DNA of 13,605 nt from an uncultured Bacilli bacterium. Its GTDB lineage: Bacteria > Bacillota_I > Bacilli_A > RF39 > UBA660. The notes below the pieces were generated by a model. That model did not search any database. It was not told the origin of the DNA and saw only the letters and a list, made by a program, of their open reading frames with translations. The stretch spans positions 6,707-20,311 of the forward strand of contig CAPQQE010000014.1 in assembly GCA_948687865.1 (NCBI GenBank). The letters run 5' to 3'. Each line of letters opens with the position of its first letter. The stretch's first letter is position 1. The translations under genes were made by a program, and so were the position numbers. Of the stretch, positions 6,252 to 13,605 are shown in pieces.

Positions 6252-6401
6252 TAGAATTATGGAGTAAGTCTCCAAAAAGATGCTTTGATTTATCTATAGA
6301 CCCTTCTGGCAATCTTTATGAAACATGGAAAGAGCAAAGTAATATTTATACTTTAAAAAATCAAAGATAGTGGTAAAATAGTTGTACCTAGCATGATATA
6401 A
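6245..6401 (+). pseudogene. Fragment of an unknown small protein, frameshifted and without a start
   Basis: Starting right after the stop codon at 6242-6244, one frame encodes IIELWSKSPKRCFDLSIDPS, then GNLYETWKEQSNIYTLKNQ, and stops at 6368-6370. With one surplus A removed near 6363-6365 it continues DSGKIVVPSMI to a TAA at 6399-6401. The composition (SPKRCFDLSIDPSGNLYETW) looks like genuine protein. There is no ATG, GTG or TTG in frame and no ribosome site, so the N-terminus is missing or lies in the other frame that ends at 6251. It may be the tail of a second gene of the same transcript. Family unknown. Confidence 0.5.
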
Positions 6402-6407
6402 TTTATA

Positions 6408-6439
6408 ATAAATGGAAAATAAAGCCATTTATTTTTTTT
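6408..6439 (+). terminator. Intrinsic terminator closing the accessory region
   Basis: ATAAATGG (6408-6415), a nine-base loop and CCATTTAT (6425-6432), then a T run to 6439. It separates the broken accessory genes from the prfB promoter, whose weak -35 overlaps its right arm. Confidence 0.75.
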
Positions 6440-6456
6440 ATCTAATATGTTATAAT
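6428..6456 (+). promoter_or_regulatory. Promoter of the prfB-ftsEX operon
   Basis: Extended -10 TGTTATAAT (6448-6456) with a poor -35 (TTTATT, 6428-6433) 17 bases upstream. It lies 15 bases before the prfB ATG, so the mRNA leader would be very short (under about 10 bases). Confidence 0.5.
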
Positions 6457-6471
6457 TTTTATGGTGATAAT

Positions 6472-7567
6472 ATGGATACTAAAGATGTAAAAAATGAAAT
6501 ATTATTGTTACAAGAGAAACTTCAAAATATATGGAGGTTACTTTGATGTAGATAATAAAAAAGTTAATATTATCTCTATGGAAGATGAATTAGAAGAAAA
6601 ATATAATAATAATTTATGGAACTCACCTGATACTATTTATTTATCGAAATTAATAGGTAATGATAAAAAAATAATATCTAATATAGAATCGTTAAAATTT
6701 AAATTAGAATCATATATTGATATAATTTCTAGTGATGAAGAAGAATTAATAAATGAAATAGAAGAAGAGTTAAAATCATTAACAAAAGAAATTAATGCGC
6801 TAGAACTTGAAACAAAATTATCAGGTAAAAATGATAAAAATAATGCTATTTTAGAAGTTCATTCAGGAGCTGGTGGAACAGAGGCCTGTGACTGGGCAAA
6901 TATGATTTTAAGAATGTATCTTAGATGGTGTGATAAAAAGAATTTTAAATATGAAATATTAGATACTCTTCAAGGAGAAGAGGTAGGTATTAAAAAGGTT
7001 ATAGTTTTAGTAACTGGAATAAATGCATATGGTTATTTAAAATGTGAAAGAGGGGTTCATAGGTTAGTAAGATTATCTCCTTTTGATTCAGCAAATAAAA
7101 GACATACATCATTCGCAGCAGTAGAAGTAATACCTGAAGAAAATGATGATATTAATATAGAAATCAAAGAAAGTGATATAAGAGTAGATGTATATAGAAG
7201 TAGTGGAGCAGGAGGACAAGGAGTAAATACTACAGATAGTGCTGTTAGAATTACCCATATTCCTACTAATATAGTAGTAACTTGTCAAAATGAAAGAAGC
7301 CAACTTAAAAATAAAGAACAAGCTATGAAAGTATTAAAGTCTAAATTATATGCATTAGAAGAACAAAAATTACTACAAGAGTCAGAGGAATATAAAAAGG
7401 ATCAAAGTTCCATTAATTTTGGTTCGCAGATACGAAGTTACGTAATGCATCCATATTCAATGGTAAAAGATCATAGAACAAATTATGAAACAAGTAATGT
7501 TAGTAAAGTATTAGATGGCGAGATAGATGAGTTTATTGAGAGTTATTTAAACTTTAACATAAAGTAA
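6472..7567 (+). CDS. prfB: Peptide chain release factor 2, made by +1 programmed frameshift
   Basis: The protein recognises UAA and UGA on the ribosome and triggers release of the finished peptide. The gene is split. ATG 6472 opens 24 codons (MDTKDVKNEILLLQEKL...WRLL) that reach an in-frame TGA at 6544-6546; reading then skips T6544 and continues as DVDNKKVN to 7567. The joined product, join(6472..6543,6545..7567), has 364 residues, the normal RF2 length. The SPF codon-recognition tripeptide is at residues 202-204 and the catalytic GGQ at 247-249 in SSGAGGQGVNTTDS. An ATG at 6494 in the second frame gives a false N-terminus and should not be used. ftsE follows after 20 bases. The frameshift lets RF2 regulate its own synthesis: low RF2 leaves the UGA unread and favours shifting. 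Confidence 0.97.
6533..6546 (+). promoter_or_regulatory. prfB programmed +1 frameshift site
   Basis: The internal Shine-Dalgarno-like GGAGGT (6533-6538) sits three bases before the slippery CTT (6541-6543) and stop TGA (6544-6546), the same layout as in the classical RF2 site. Pairing of the ribosome with the internal site pushes the tRNA on CTT to TTT (+1). Confidence 0.95.
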
Positions 7568-7587
7568 TGGAATAATGGAGGAGTAAA

Positions 7588-8286
7588 ATGGAGTTTATTA
7601 AAATTACAGATGTAGAGAAAACATATCATACTGGTGTAACTGCACTATATGGATTGAACTTAAATATAAAAAAGGGAGATTTCGTGTTTATAATAGGTGC
7701 GTCAGGATCAGGTAAATCAACACTTATGAAAATGTTTTATAGAGAAGAAAAACCAACAAATGGTCAAATAGTGATTGGTGGAGTAAATGTTGGTAAATTA
7801 AAAAATAGAAAAGTATATAAATTAAGAAGAAAATTAGGAGTAGTTTTCCAAGATTTTAAATTATTGCCAAAGTTAACTGCATATGAAAATGTAGCATTTG
7901 TTCTTGAAATGTTTGGATATGATAAACATGAAATTAGAACTAAAACACTAAAAGCATTAGATTTAGTAGGATTAAGAGAAAAAACAAAAAGTTATCCACA
8001 TGAATTATCAGGTGGAGAACAACAAAGAGTAGCAATCGCAAGAGCTATTGTAAATGCCCCTAAATTATTAATATGTGATGAACCAACAGGAAATTTAGAT
8101 CCAGATACATCATTTGAAATTATGAAAGTTTTAGAAGTAATTAATAATCTTGGAACTACTGTAATAGTAGTAACACACGATAGAGATATAGTAAATAAGA
8201 TGAAAAAGAGGGTTATATTATTAGATAAAGGAAGACTAAAAAAAGATTTTGAGAAAGGAACTTATGATAAAAATGAAAAACATTAG
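7588..8286 (+). CDS. ftsE: Cell-division ATP-binding protein FtsE
   Basis: This 232-residue ABC ATPase is the cytoplasmic motor of the FtsEX complex, which controls cell-wall hydrolases at division or elongation sites rather than moving a substrate. The motifs are in order: Walker A GASGSGKST (37-45), Q-loop Gln88 in VFQDFKLL, signature LSGGEQQR (140-147), Walker B LLICDEP (160-166) and switch His197. The 'EPTGNLDP' D-loop is typical of the FtsE/LolD/MacB group. Length fits FtsE (about 220-230). GGAGGAG (7577-7583) lies four bases before the ATG. It sits 20 bases after prfB and overlaps ftsX by 23 bases, so it is co-transcribed and coupled to its membrane partner. The prfB-ftsE-ftsX order is common in Bacilli. 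Confidence 0.96.
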   Translation: MEFIKITDVEKTYHTGVTALYGLNLNIKKGDFVFIIGASGSGKSTLMKMFYREEKPTNGQIVIGGVNVGKLKNRKVYKLRRKLGVVFQDFKLLPKLTAYENVAFVLEMFGYDKHEIRTKTLKALDLVGLREKTKSYPHELSGGEQQRVAIARAIVNAPKLLICDEPTGNLDPDTSFEIMKVLEVINNLGTTVIVVTHDRDIVNKMKKRVILLDKGRLKKDFEKGTYDKNEKH

Positions 8287-9172
8287 AATATTAGTTAAAA
8301 ATATAAGAGATGGTTTTAAAAATATAATTAGAAACTTTAGTTTGTCCTTAGCATCAATTTCATGTATAACGGTAACCCTTTTAATAGTTGCAGTAGCAAT
8401 CGTAGGTTCTTATAATGTAGAAAATTTTACTAAAATAATAAGAGATGATTTTACAATAGTAGTTTATATGGAAAATCAATTAGATAATGAAGCGGAAGAA
8501 AAAATAAAAGGTAAAATAAATGATTTACCTAATATAGAATCCATAAATTTTAATTCTAAAAAAGATATAGCAAATCAAATGAAAGAAGAATCAGCTATAT
8601 TTGATACAATAATGTCATCATGGGCTGAGTCAGAAAACCCTTTATATGATACATATTTAGTAAAAGTAAAAGATTCACAAAAAATATCAAATACAGCAAC
8701 TAAAATAGAAAAAATAGAAGGTGTTGTAATGGTAAAATATGGTGAAGGTATGATAGAATCATTATTATCTATATTTAATATTGTAGAGAAAATATTGATT
8801 GTAATAGTATTATCCCTTATAGTGGTAACAGCTTTCTTAATAATAAATACAATTAAAATAACTATATTCAGTAGACAAGAAGAAATAGAAATTAAAAGAT
8901 TAGTAGGAGCATCCAACTTTTCTATAAAACAACCATTTGTTATAGAAGGATTATTTATAGGAATACTTGGTTCTATAGTTCCTATATTAGTAACTATATA
9001 TGGGTATAGTACATTATATGAAAAAACAGGAGGGGTATTATTCTCTAAGTTTATTCAGTTAGTAGAGCCATTCCCATTCTCATTTATGGTTTCTATAGTT
9101 TTAGTAGTAATAGGTATTATTGTTGGTATGATAGGTAGTAGTAGAGCAGTAAGGAAGTATTTAAAGATATAA
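8264..9172 (+). CDS. ftsX: Cell-division membrane protein FtsX
   Basis: This is the membrane partner of FtsE, with the classic four-segment layout (302-residue numbering): one membrane helix near 26-49, a large extracellular loop of about 125 residues that contacts the wall hydrolase, then three helices near 176-198, 225-249 and 273-295. The cytoplasmic stretch RQEEIEIKRLVGAS after the second helix is the conserved coupling region that touches FtsE. The frame can be extended to a TTG at 8249, but ATG 8264 with AAAGGA (8254-8259) four bases before it is the better start; ATG 8273 is also possible. It overlaps ftsE by 23 bases, and its stop TAA shares one base with the ATG of the M23 protein. 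Together they form a transmembrane switch passing ATP hydrolysis to the extracellular enzyme. Confidence 0.95.
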   Translation: MIKMKNIRILVKNIRDGFKNIIRNFSLSLASISCITVTLLIVAVAIVGSYNVENFTKIIRDDFTIVVYMENQLDNEAEEKIKGKINDLPNIESINFNSKKDIANQMKEESAIFDTIMSSWAESENPLYDTYLVKVKDSQKISNTATKIEKIEGVVMVKYGEGMIESLLSIFNIVEKILIVIVLSLIVVTAFLIINTIKITIFSRQEEIEIKRLVGASNFSIKQPFVIEGLFIGILGSIVPILVTIYGYSTLYEKTGGVLFSKFIQLVEPFPFSFMVSIVLVVIGIIVGMIGSSRAVRKYLKI

Positions 9173-10338
9173 TGAAAAAAACATTAAAAATTGTGATACC
9201 AATAATATCAATAATATTACTATTACCTTACAATGTTTCAGCAAAGACATTGGGTCAATTAAAACAAGAATATAATGAATTAGAAAAAAAATATAGTTCA
9301 GCAGATCAAAGTTCAAAAGCAACGCAGCAAGAGATTAATAATGCAAAAGCAAGAGTACAGAGTATTTATAAAGAGTTAGAAGAAGCAAATAAAGAAATTC
9401 AAAAGATAAATGATGAAATTTCCAAACTAAATGTTGAAATATCAAAAAAAGATAAAGAATTAAAAGAGTTAATGAGATTTTTTCAATTATCACAAGGTGA
9501 ATCCACATATTTAGAGTATATATTTAAAGCAGATAGTATAACTGATTTTATATACAGAGTTACAGTAACAGAACAATTATCAAAATATAATGATAAATTA
9601 ATAGATGAAATGCATGCGATGATTAAGAAAAATAATGAAAATATAGAAAAAATACACAAAAAGGAAGAAAGCTTAAAAGCTCTTCAAAAAGAATTATCAG
9701 ATAAACTCTTAGTATTAGCAAGAGAAAAAGAAAATTTAGATGATGAATGTTCATCACTTCAAAATGAAATAAAAGATATGAAATCCATAATTAATTATTA
9801 TTTAAATGCTGGTTGTAATGATAATCAGGATATAAATACTTGTGCAAGGGGGCAGTTACCTCCAGGAACTAGATTTTGGAGACCAACAGATGTTGGATTC
9901 ATGCAAAGTAAGTGGAATTTAGACCCATTATCAGGAGGTGGATATAGGTATCATGCAGGTGTAGATATATCAAATAGTGGTGGTACAAAAATTTACTCAA
10001 TATCTGATGGTAAAGTTGTAAAAACAAATTCAAGTTATACACCAATGGTAGGATATGGTAAATATATTGTAATAAACCATAATATAAATGGTAAGATATA
10101 TACATCATTGTATGGTCATTTAAGCGGAATAAATGTAAAAGTAGGTGATATAGTAACAAAAGATACAGTAATTGGATATATGGGAAATACAGGCCATAGT
10201 TATGGAAATCACTTACATTTAAATATTTGTTTAGGAACAAAGAGCTGCCAAAGTTTAAGGGAAACAGTTGATCCAAGGGATTATATAAACTTTCCAGCAC
10301 ATTATACGTGGTATAGAGATAGAACAAGCCATTATTAG
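9172..10338 (+). CDS. Secreted coiled-coil M23 (LytM) peptidase, likely FtsEX-controlled wall hydrolase
   Basis: This 388-residue protein has a signal peptide (MKKTLKIVIPIISIILLLP, cleaved after VSA near residue 24), a long coiled coil (about 26-105 and 135-208) and a C-terminal M23 domain (about 235-375). The zinc site looks complete: His261 and Asp265 in YHAGVDIS, His347 and His349 in GNHLHL, plus His316 in YGHLS. It should therefore be an active glycyl/peptidoglycan endopeptidase rather than an EnvC-type inactive activator. The ATG overlaps the ftsX stop (TAATG). The only AAGGA is 16 bases away, so translation is probably coupled to ftsX. The coiled coil is the expected FtsX-contact part, as in EnvC, PcsB and CwlO. 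Cysteine pairs Cys214/Cys224 and Cys353/Cys359 could form disulfides outside the cell. Role as FtsEX partner is inferred from synteny. Confidence 0.92.
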   Translation: MKKTLKIVIPIISIILLLPYNVSAKTLGQLKQEYNELEKKYSSADQSSKATQQEINNAKARVQSIYKELEEANKEIQKINDEISKLNVEISKKDKELKELMRFFQLSQGESTYLEYIFKADSITDFIYRVTVTEQLSKYNDKLIDEMHAMIKKNNENIEKIHKKEESLKALQKELSDKLLVLAREKENLDDECSSLQNEIKDMKSIINYYLNAGCNDNQDINTCARGQLPPGTRFWRPTDVGFMQSKWNLDPLSGGGYRYHAGVDISNSGGTKIYSISDGKVVKTNSSYTPMVGYGKYIVINHNINGKIYTSLYGHLSGINVKVGDIVTKDTVIGYMGNTGHSYGNHLHLNICLGTKSCQSLRETVDPRDYINFPAHYTWYRDRTSHY

Positions 10339-10362
10339 TAGTACACTTAAGTACTACTTTTT
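10337..10362 (+). terminator. Intrinsic terminator of the prfB-ftsEX-M23 operon
   Basis: AGTAGTAC (10337-10344), loop ACTTAA and GTACTACT (10351-10358) make a perfect eight-pair stem followed by T residues. The left arm starts inside the M23 stop codon. Confidence 0.9.
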
Positions 10363-10405
10363 ATTAACTTTTTGAAAACTTTATAACTAATTTTGATAGA
10401 AATAA

Positions 10406-10434
10406 TATACAAATATAAGTATTTTTGATATAAT
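10406..10434 (+). promoter_or_regulatory. Putative promoter of the large surface-protein gene
   Basis: TATACA (10406-10411, a weak -35), 17 bases and TATAAT (10429-10434), 36 bases before the ATG at 10471. It lies downstream of the operon terminator, so the surface gene is an independent unit. Confidence 0.5.
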
Positions 10435-10470
10435 TATAAATAATAGTAGATAATATGGGAGTGCTTGTAT

Positions 10471-13400
10471 ATGAAAGAAAAATTTAAAAGAAAAAAATAT
10501 AAAATATTAATAGGAATAGTATTATTAATAACTGTGATAATTGGTATAAATAAACTAGGGTCTATTGACGTAGATTCAGGAAAGGTAAGAATAAAAACTG
10601 CATCTATAAAAGAAGAAAATAAATTAGCTGCTAGTATAATAGAAACAAAAGGATATGATCTAATAAAATATCCTGTTTTGTATACCCTTGAAAAAGTAGA
10701 AGGAATAGAAGATAGAACAGTAGTAATAAAGGGTACTCTAAATAAAGATGAATCAAAATATGCACACTTTAAAGAAATAAATGAAAAAAATATAACAAGT
10801 ACTATAAAAGATAATGGTAGAGAAATAGAGATAAAAATAGAAAAAGTAAAATTAGGTGAAGAAAATAAAATAGATTTAAACTTAGTTATAACAGGAGCTC
10901 CAAATGAATATAAAATAAATCCTAAAATAGAAGTAAAGGAAATATCAGAAGAAAAATATACAAAATTAAATACAAAAGAAATACAGATAAAAACAAATAG
11001 TATAACAGGAATAGTAACTGATGAAGCAGGTATGAGTGTAAGTAATATTGAAATAAGCTTACATAAAGATAATAATGAAATAAAAAGAACATATACTGAT
11101 AAAGACGGTAGATATGTATTTAGTGATATAGAAGAAGGATTATATACTTTAAAAATAGAAGAGGAAGTTTATCAAATAGACGATTCTTCTGAAGTAGAAA
11201 TAAAAGAAGGAACAGAAAAAAATATTAGTGTAAAACAGGTAGAACCATATAAAATAAATGTAAGAAAGTATATAAATAGGGTTAAGATAGTAAATAAAGG
11301 AAAGACAAAAGAATATAGTTATGATAAATTACAAAAAGTAGTTCAATCAGTTAAAAACTTACAAGAAATAGAAGGTGAAATAGAATATAAAGTAGTAGTA
11401 AAAAATGAAGGAACAAAAGAAGGAATAATAACAAGGGTAGAAGAAGAGTTAGATAAATCCTTAACATTTAATAAAGAAAAAAATAAAGGTTGGAAAGAAA
11501 AAAACGGAAAGTTATATAATACAAATTTAGAAGGATTAACACTAAAAAAAGGAGAAACAAAGGAAATAACTCTAGTTGCAGATATAACAAAAACAAATGA
11601 AGCTAAAGTATATTTATCAAAGGTAATAGTAAAAGGCGAAGTATATGAAAAAGTAAGTTATATACTAGATGGGAAAGAATATAAAGTAGAAGAAGTATTA
11701 GAAGGAGAAAAACTGATAGATCCAAAGTTAGAAATAGAAAATTTTAGTGGATGGTATACAGATAAAAACTATACAAATAAATATGACTTTAATAAAGAAG
11801 TAACAAAAGACATAATATTATATGGAAAAACAAAAAATGAAGTAAGTAAATACAATGTAACATATATAGATAATGGAGAAGTAGTAAAAACAGAGGAATT
11901 AGAGGAAGGTACATTAATAACACCTCCTATTGTTACTAAAGAGGGTTATACATTTGATGGATGGTATGAAAAAGAAGAAAAATATGATATTTTACTTCCT
12001 ATAACAAAAGATTTAATATTAGAAAGTAAATATAATATAAATACTTATAAAATAACATTTAAAAATGATAATGGCGATATTCTTCAAGAAGAAACACTAA
12101 ATTATGGAGAAATTCCTGTATATAAAGAAGAAGGACCATATAAAAATAAAACAGATGAGTATACATATACATTTAAATCATGGGATAAAGAAATAGAAAA
12201 AGTAACAAAAGATGAAGAATATACAGCAATCTATGATGAAGTTAAAAATAAATATAAAGTAACATATATAATTGAAGGAGAAGAATATTATAGTGAAACT
12301 TTAGAATATGGAAGTATTGTACTAGAAAAAGAAAGCCCAGAAAAAAGTGGATATACATTTTTAGGATGGTATAATGAAGATGATGTAATAGAGGAGTATC
12401 CAATAACATTAACAAAAGATATAACATTGTATGGGAAATATCAGATAAATACTTATACAATTAGATTTTTTGATAAAGATGTAGAAATAAAAGACTTTGA
12501 GCAAAAAGTAGAATACCAAAATCAGGTAAAAGAACCAGAATTAGCACCTACTTTAGAAGACTATAAATTTATAGGATGGGTAATAAAGGGAACAGATACA
12601 CCATATGTATTTGGAACACCAGTAGAAGGCAATATAGATTTAGAAAGTAAGTTTACAAAGAAACCTACATATTTAGTAACATTTAATATAGAAGGTAATA
12701 CTGATATAATAATGGGAGAGGAAGTAATAGAAGGTAAATTAGCTACAAGACCAGATCCTGATCCAATAAAAAAAGGATATACATTTGATGGATGGTATAC
12801 AGATAATACTTATAGCAATAAATATGATTTTAATGATAAAGTTATGAATAATATAGAAATATATGGAAGATATATTGAAGATAGTCATATAGTAACATAT
12901 CATAATGAAGATGAAATATATAATGTAGAAAAAGTATTAGATAGTTATACAGCAAATAAACCAAGTGAAGATCCAACTAAAGAAGGTTATACATTTAAAT
13001 ATTGGTCAAAAGAAGAAAATGGAGTACAATATAATTTTAGTGAAGAAATAAAAACAGATATAGATTTATATGCAGTTTATGAAATAAATTCATATGAAAT
13101 AGTATTTAGAAATTATGATGGAGTAGTTTTACAAAGTGAAACTTTAAATTATGGTGATACACCAGAATATAAAGGAGAAATACCAGTACGTGAAAAAACA
13201 GATGAGTATACATATGTATTTTCATCATGGGATAAAGAAATAACAAATGTTACAAAAGATGAAGAATATACAGCAGTCTATACAAATACTAAAAATAAAT
13301 ATAAAATAACATTTGTAAATTATAATGGCGAAGAATTACAAAGTGAGATCCTAGAATATGGAAGTACTCCAGTATACAAAGGAGAAACACCGGTAAAAGA

Positions 13401-13605
13401 AAAGACAGATGAATATACATATACATTTAAATCATGGGACAAAGAAATAGTAAATGTTACAAAAAATGAAACTTATGTAGCAGTTTTTGATAGTGTAAAA
13501 ATTAAATATACAGTAATATATATGGATGGAGATTCTGAATATACAAGAAAAGAAGTAGAATATGGGGACGTTGTTGCAGAAGAAGTAATAACAAAACAAT
13601 ATAAT
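10471..13605 (+). CDS. Large membrane-anchored surface protein with InlB-type B-repeats (partial, runs off window)
   Basis: The frame is open for 1045 codons with no stop before the window edge. The ATG has GGGAG (10457-10461) nine bases before it. The order of parts is a basic N-terminus (MKEKFKRKKYK), one hydrophobic helix at about 12-27 (uncleaved anchor or signal), a region without recognised domain, and a carboxypeptidase-regulatory-like/SpaA-like beta domain (178-236, ITGIVTDEAG...DKDGRYVFSDIEEGLYTL). A DUF11-like segment (about 260-392, YKVVVKNEGTKEG) follows, then at least nine Listeria-Bacteroides (InlB B) repeats from about residue 394, each near 60-70 residues and built around F-x-GWYT and TKDI-x-LYGKY. 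The sequence is rich in Lys and Glu. Such proteins are extracellular stalks or adhesins. Any C-terminal anchor lies beyond the window. The ligand is unknown. Confidence 0.88.
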   Translation, partial: MKEKFKRKKYKILIGIVLLITVIIGINKLGSIDVDSGKVRIKTASIKEENKLAASIIETKGYDLIKYPVLYTLEKVEGIEDRTVVIKGTLNKDESKYAHFKEINEKNITSTIKDNGREIEIKIEKVKLGEENKIDLNLVITGAPNEYKINPKIEVKEISEEKYTKLNTKEIQIKTNSITGIVTDEAGMSVSNIEISLHKDNNEIKRTYTDKDGRYVFSDIEEGLYTLKIEEEVYQIDDSSEVEIKEGTEKNISVKQVEPYKINVRKYINRVKIVNKGKTKEYSYDKLQKVVQSVKNLQEIEGEIEYKVVVKNEGTKEGIITRVEEELDKSLTFNKEKNKGWKEKNGKLYNTNLEGLTLKKGETKEITLVADITKTNEAKVYLSKVIVKGEVYEKVSYILDGKEYKVEEVLEGEKLIDPKLEIENFSGWYTDKNYTNKYDFNKEVTKDIILYGKTKNEVSKYNVTYIDNGEVVKTEELEEGTLITPPIVTKEGYTFDGWYEKEEKYDILLPITKDLILESKYNINTYKITFKNDNGDILQEETLNYGEIPVYKEEGPYKNKTDEYTYTFKSWDKEIEKVTKDEEYTAIYDEVKNKYKVTYIIEGEEYYSETLEYGSIVLEKESPEKSGYTFLGWYNEDDVIEEYPITLTKDITLYGKYQINTYTIRFFDKDVEIKDFEQKVEYQNQVKEPELAPTLEDYKFIGWVIKGTDTPYVFGTPVEGNIDLESKFTKKPTYLVTFNIEGNTDIIMGEEVIEGKLATRPDPDPIKKGYTFDGWYTDNTYSNKYDFNDKVMNNIEIYGRYIEDSHIVTYHNEDEIYNVEKVLDSYTANKPSEDPTKEGYTFKYWSKEENGVQYNFSEEIKTDIDLYAVYEINSYEIVFRNYDGVVLQSETLNYGDTPEYKGEIPVREKTDEYTYVFSSWDKEITNVTKDEEYTAVYTNTKNKYKITFVNYNGEELQSEILEYGSTPVYKGETPVKEKTDEYTYTFKSWDKEIVNVTKNETYVAVFDSVKIKYTVIYMDGDSEYTRKEVEYGDVVAEEVITKQYN
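11650..13605 (+). repeat. Tandem array of InlB B-type repeats within the surface protein
   Basis: Repeats begin near 11650, 11851, 12037, 12253, 12448, 12664, 12886, 13090, 13294 and 13504 (the last cut by the edge), with units of about 180-215 bases. Two subtypes alternate: a GWYT...YDF...LYGKY form, and a form with TDEYTYTFKSWDKEI and VTKDEEYTA. The second form occurs three times (12037-12234, 13090-13284, 13294-13494) and is close to identical over its second half even at DNA level, a sign of recent duplication or gene conversion. Confidence 0.85.

Noticed and set aside
6494..7567. A continuous prfB frame starting at ATG 6494 (357 residues, MKYYCYKRNF...)
   Set aside because: The first 17 codons are the out-of-frame reading of the true 5' end; the conserved RF2 frameshift at 6541-6546 and the ATG at 6472 explain the gene better.
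8249..8263. TTG start for ftsX giving five extra residues
   Set aside because: ATG at 8264 has a ribosome site at proper distance; the TTG does not.
9899..10327. Long minus-strand frame rich in Leu and Tyr inside the M23 gene; similar minus-strand frames at 5538-5819, 7109-7321, 8575-8916 and 12242-12460
   Set aside because: Shadows of AT-rich coding strands: no ribosome sites, low-complexity composition, and fully covered by well-supported plus-strand genes.
11650..13605. Regularly spaced repeats as a possible CRISPR array
   Set aside because: The repeats are about 180-215 bases, in frame and encode InlB-type domains; no short identical repeats with unique spacers are present anywhere in the window.
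1..13605. tRNA, rRNA, riboswitch or transposase genes
   Set aside because: No cloverleaf-like segment, conserved rRNA stretch, recognisable aptamer or transposase motif was seen on reading both strands; a covariance-model scan would be needed to exclude divergent RNAs.

Overview
The window is a low-GC (by eye about three-quarters A+T) bacterial chromosome segment from a Bacillota lineage. It uses the standard stop codons. prfB is present with its classical in-frame UGA frameshift, and TGA ends at least one gene, so this is not a UGA=Trp mollicute. The prfB-ftsE-ftsX order, the CotF-like spore-coat genes and the heavy use of ATA/AGA codons fit a very AT-rich gut Bacilli/Clostridia-type genome (for example an RF39-like or related uncultured group). 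I cannot name a genus.

Left part (1-6401): an accessory region with many broken genes. It holds a 23-codon ORF with a perfect ribosome site and a terminator (50-161), the C-terminal remnant of a Fic protein (250-497), an intact transglutaminase-like protein (623-1450), and a convergent pair of CotF-like coat genes (1535-1967, minus strand). A plus-strand cluster follows: a DUF3419/BtaA-like AdoMet-dependent transferase (2087-2943, frameshifted at its start), an HD-domain phosphohydrolase (3012-3607, frameshifted), a radical SAM/SPASM enzyme (3676-4689, intact) and, overlapping it, a '5-hmdU DNA kinase helical domain' family protein (4677-5633, intact). Two unrecognised genes (5777-6251 and 6245-6401) each carry a one-base insertion. 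The four-gene cluster is the most interesting part. Its family content suggests a nucleoside, nucleotide or DNA-base modification pathway, possibly of phage or defence origin, partly decaying in this strain. The pathway itself is inference.

Right part (6402-10362): a conserved housekeeping operon in which every frame is intact. prfB (release factor 2, +1 programmed frameshift at CTT-TGA) is followed after 20 bp by ftsE. ftsX overlaps ftsE, and a secreted coiled-coil/M23 peptidase starts inside the ftsX stop codon. A strong terminator closes the operon. FtsEX plus the M23 protein form a natural divisome-controlled cell-wall hydrolase module.

Far right (10471-13605, open at the window edge): a large membrane-anchored surface protein with one carboxypeptidase-regulatory-like beta domain, a DUF11-like domain and at least nine InlB-type B-repeats, some nearly duplicated.
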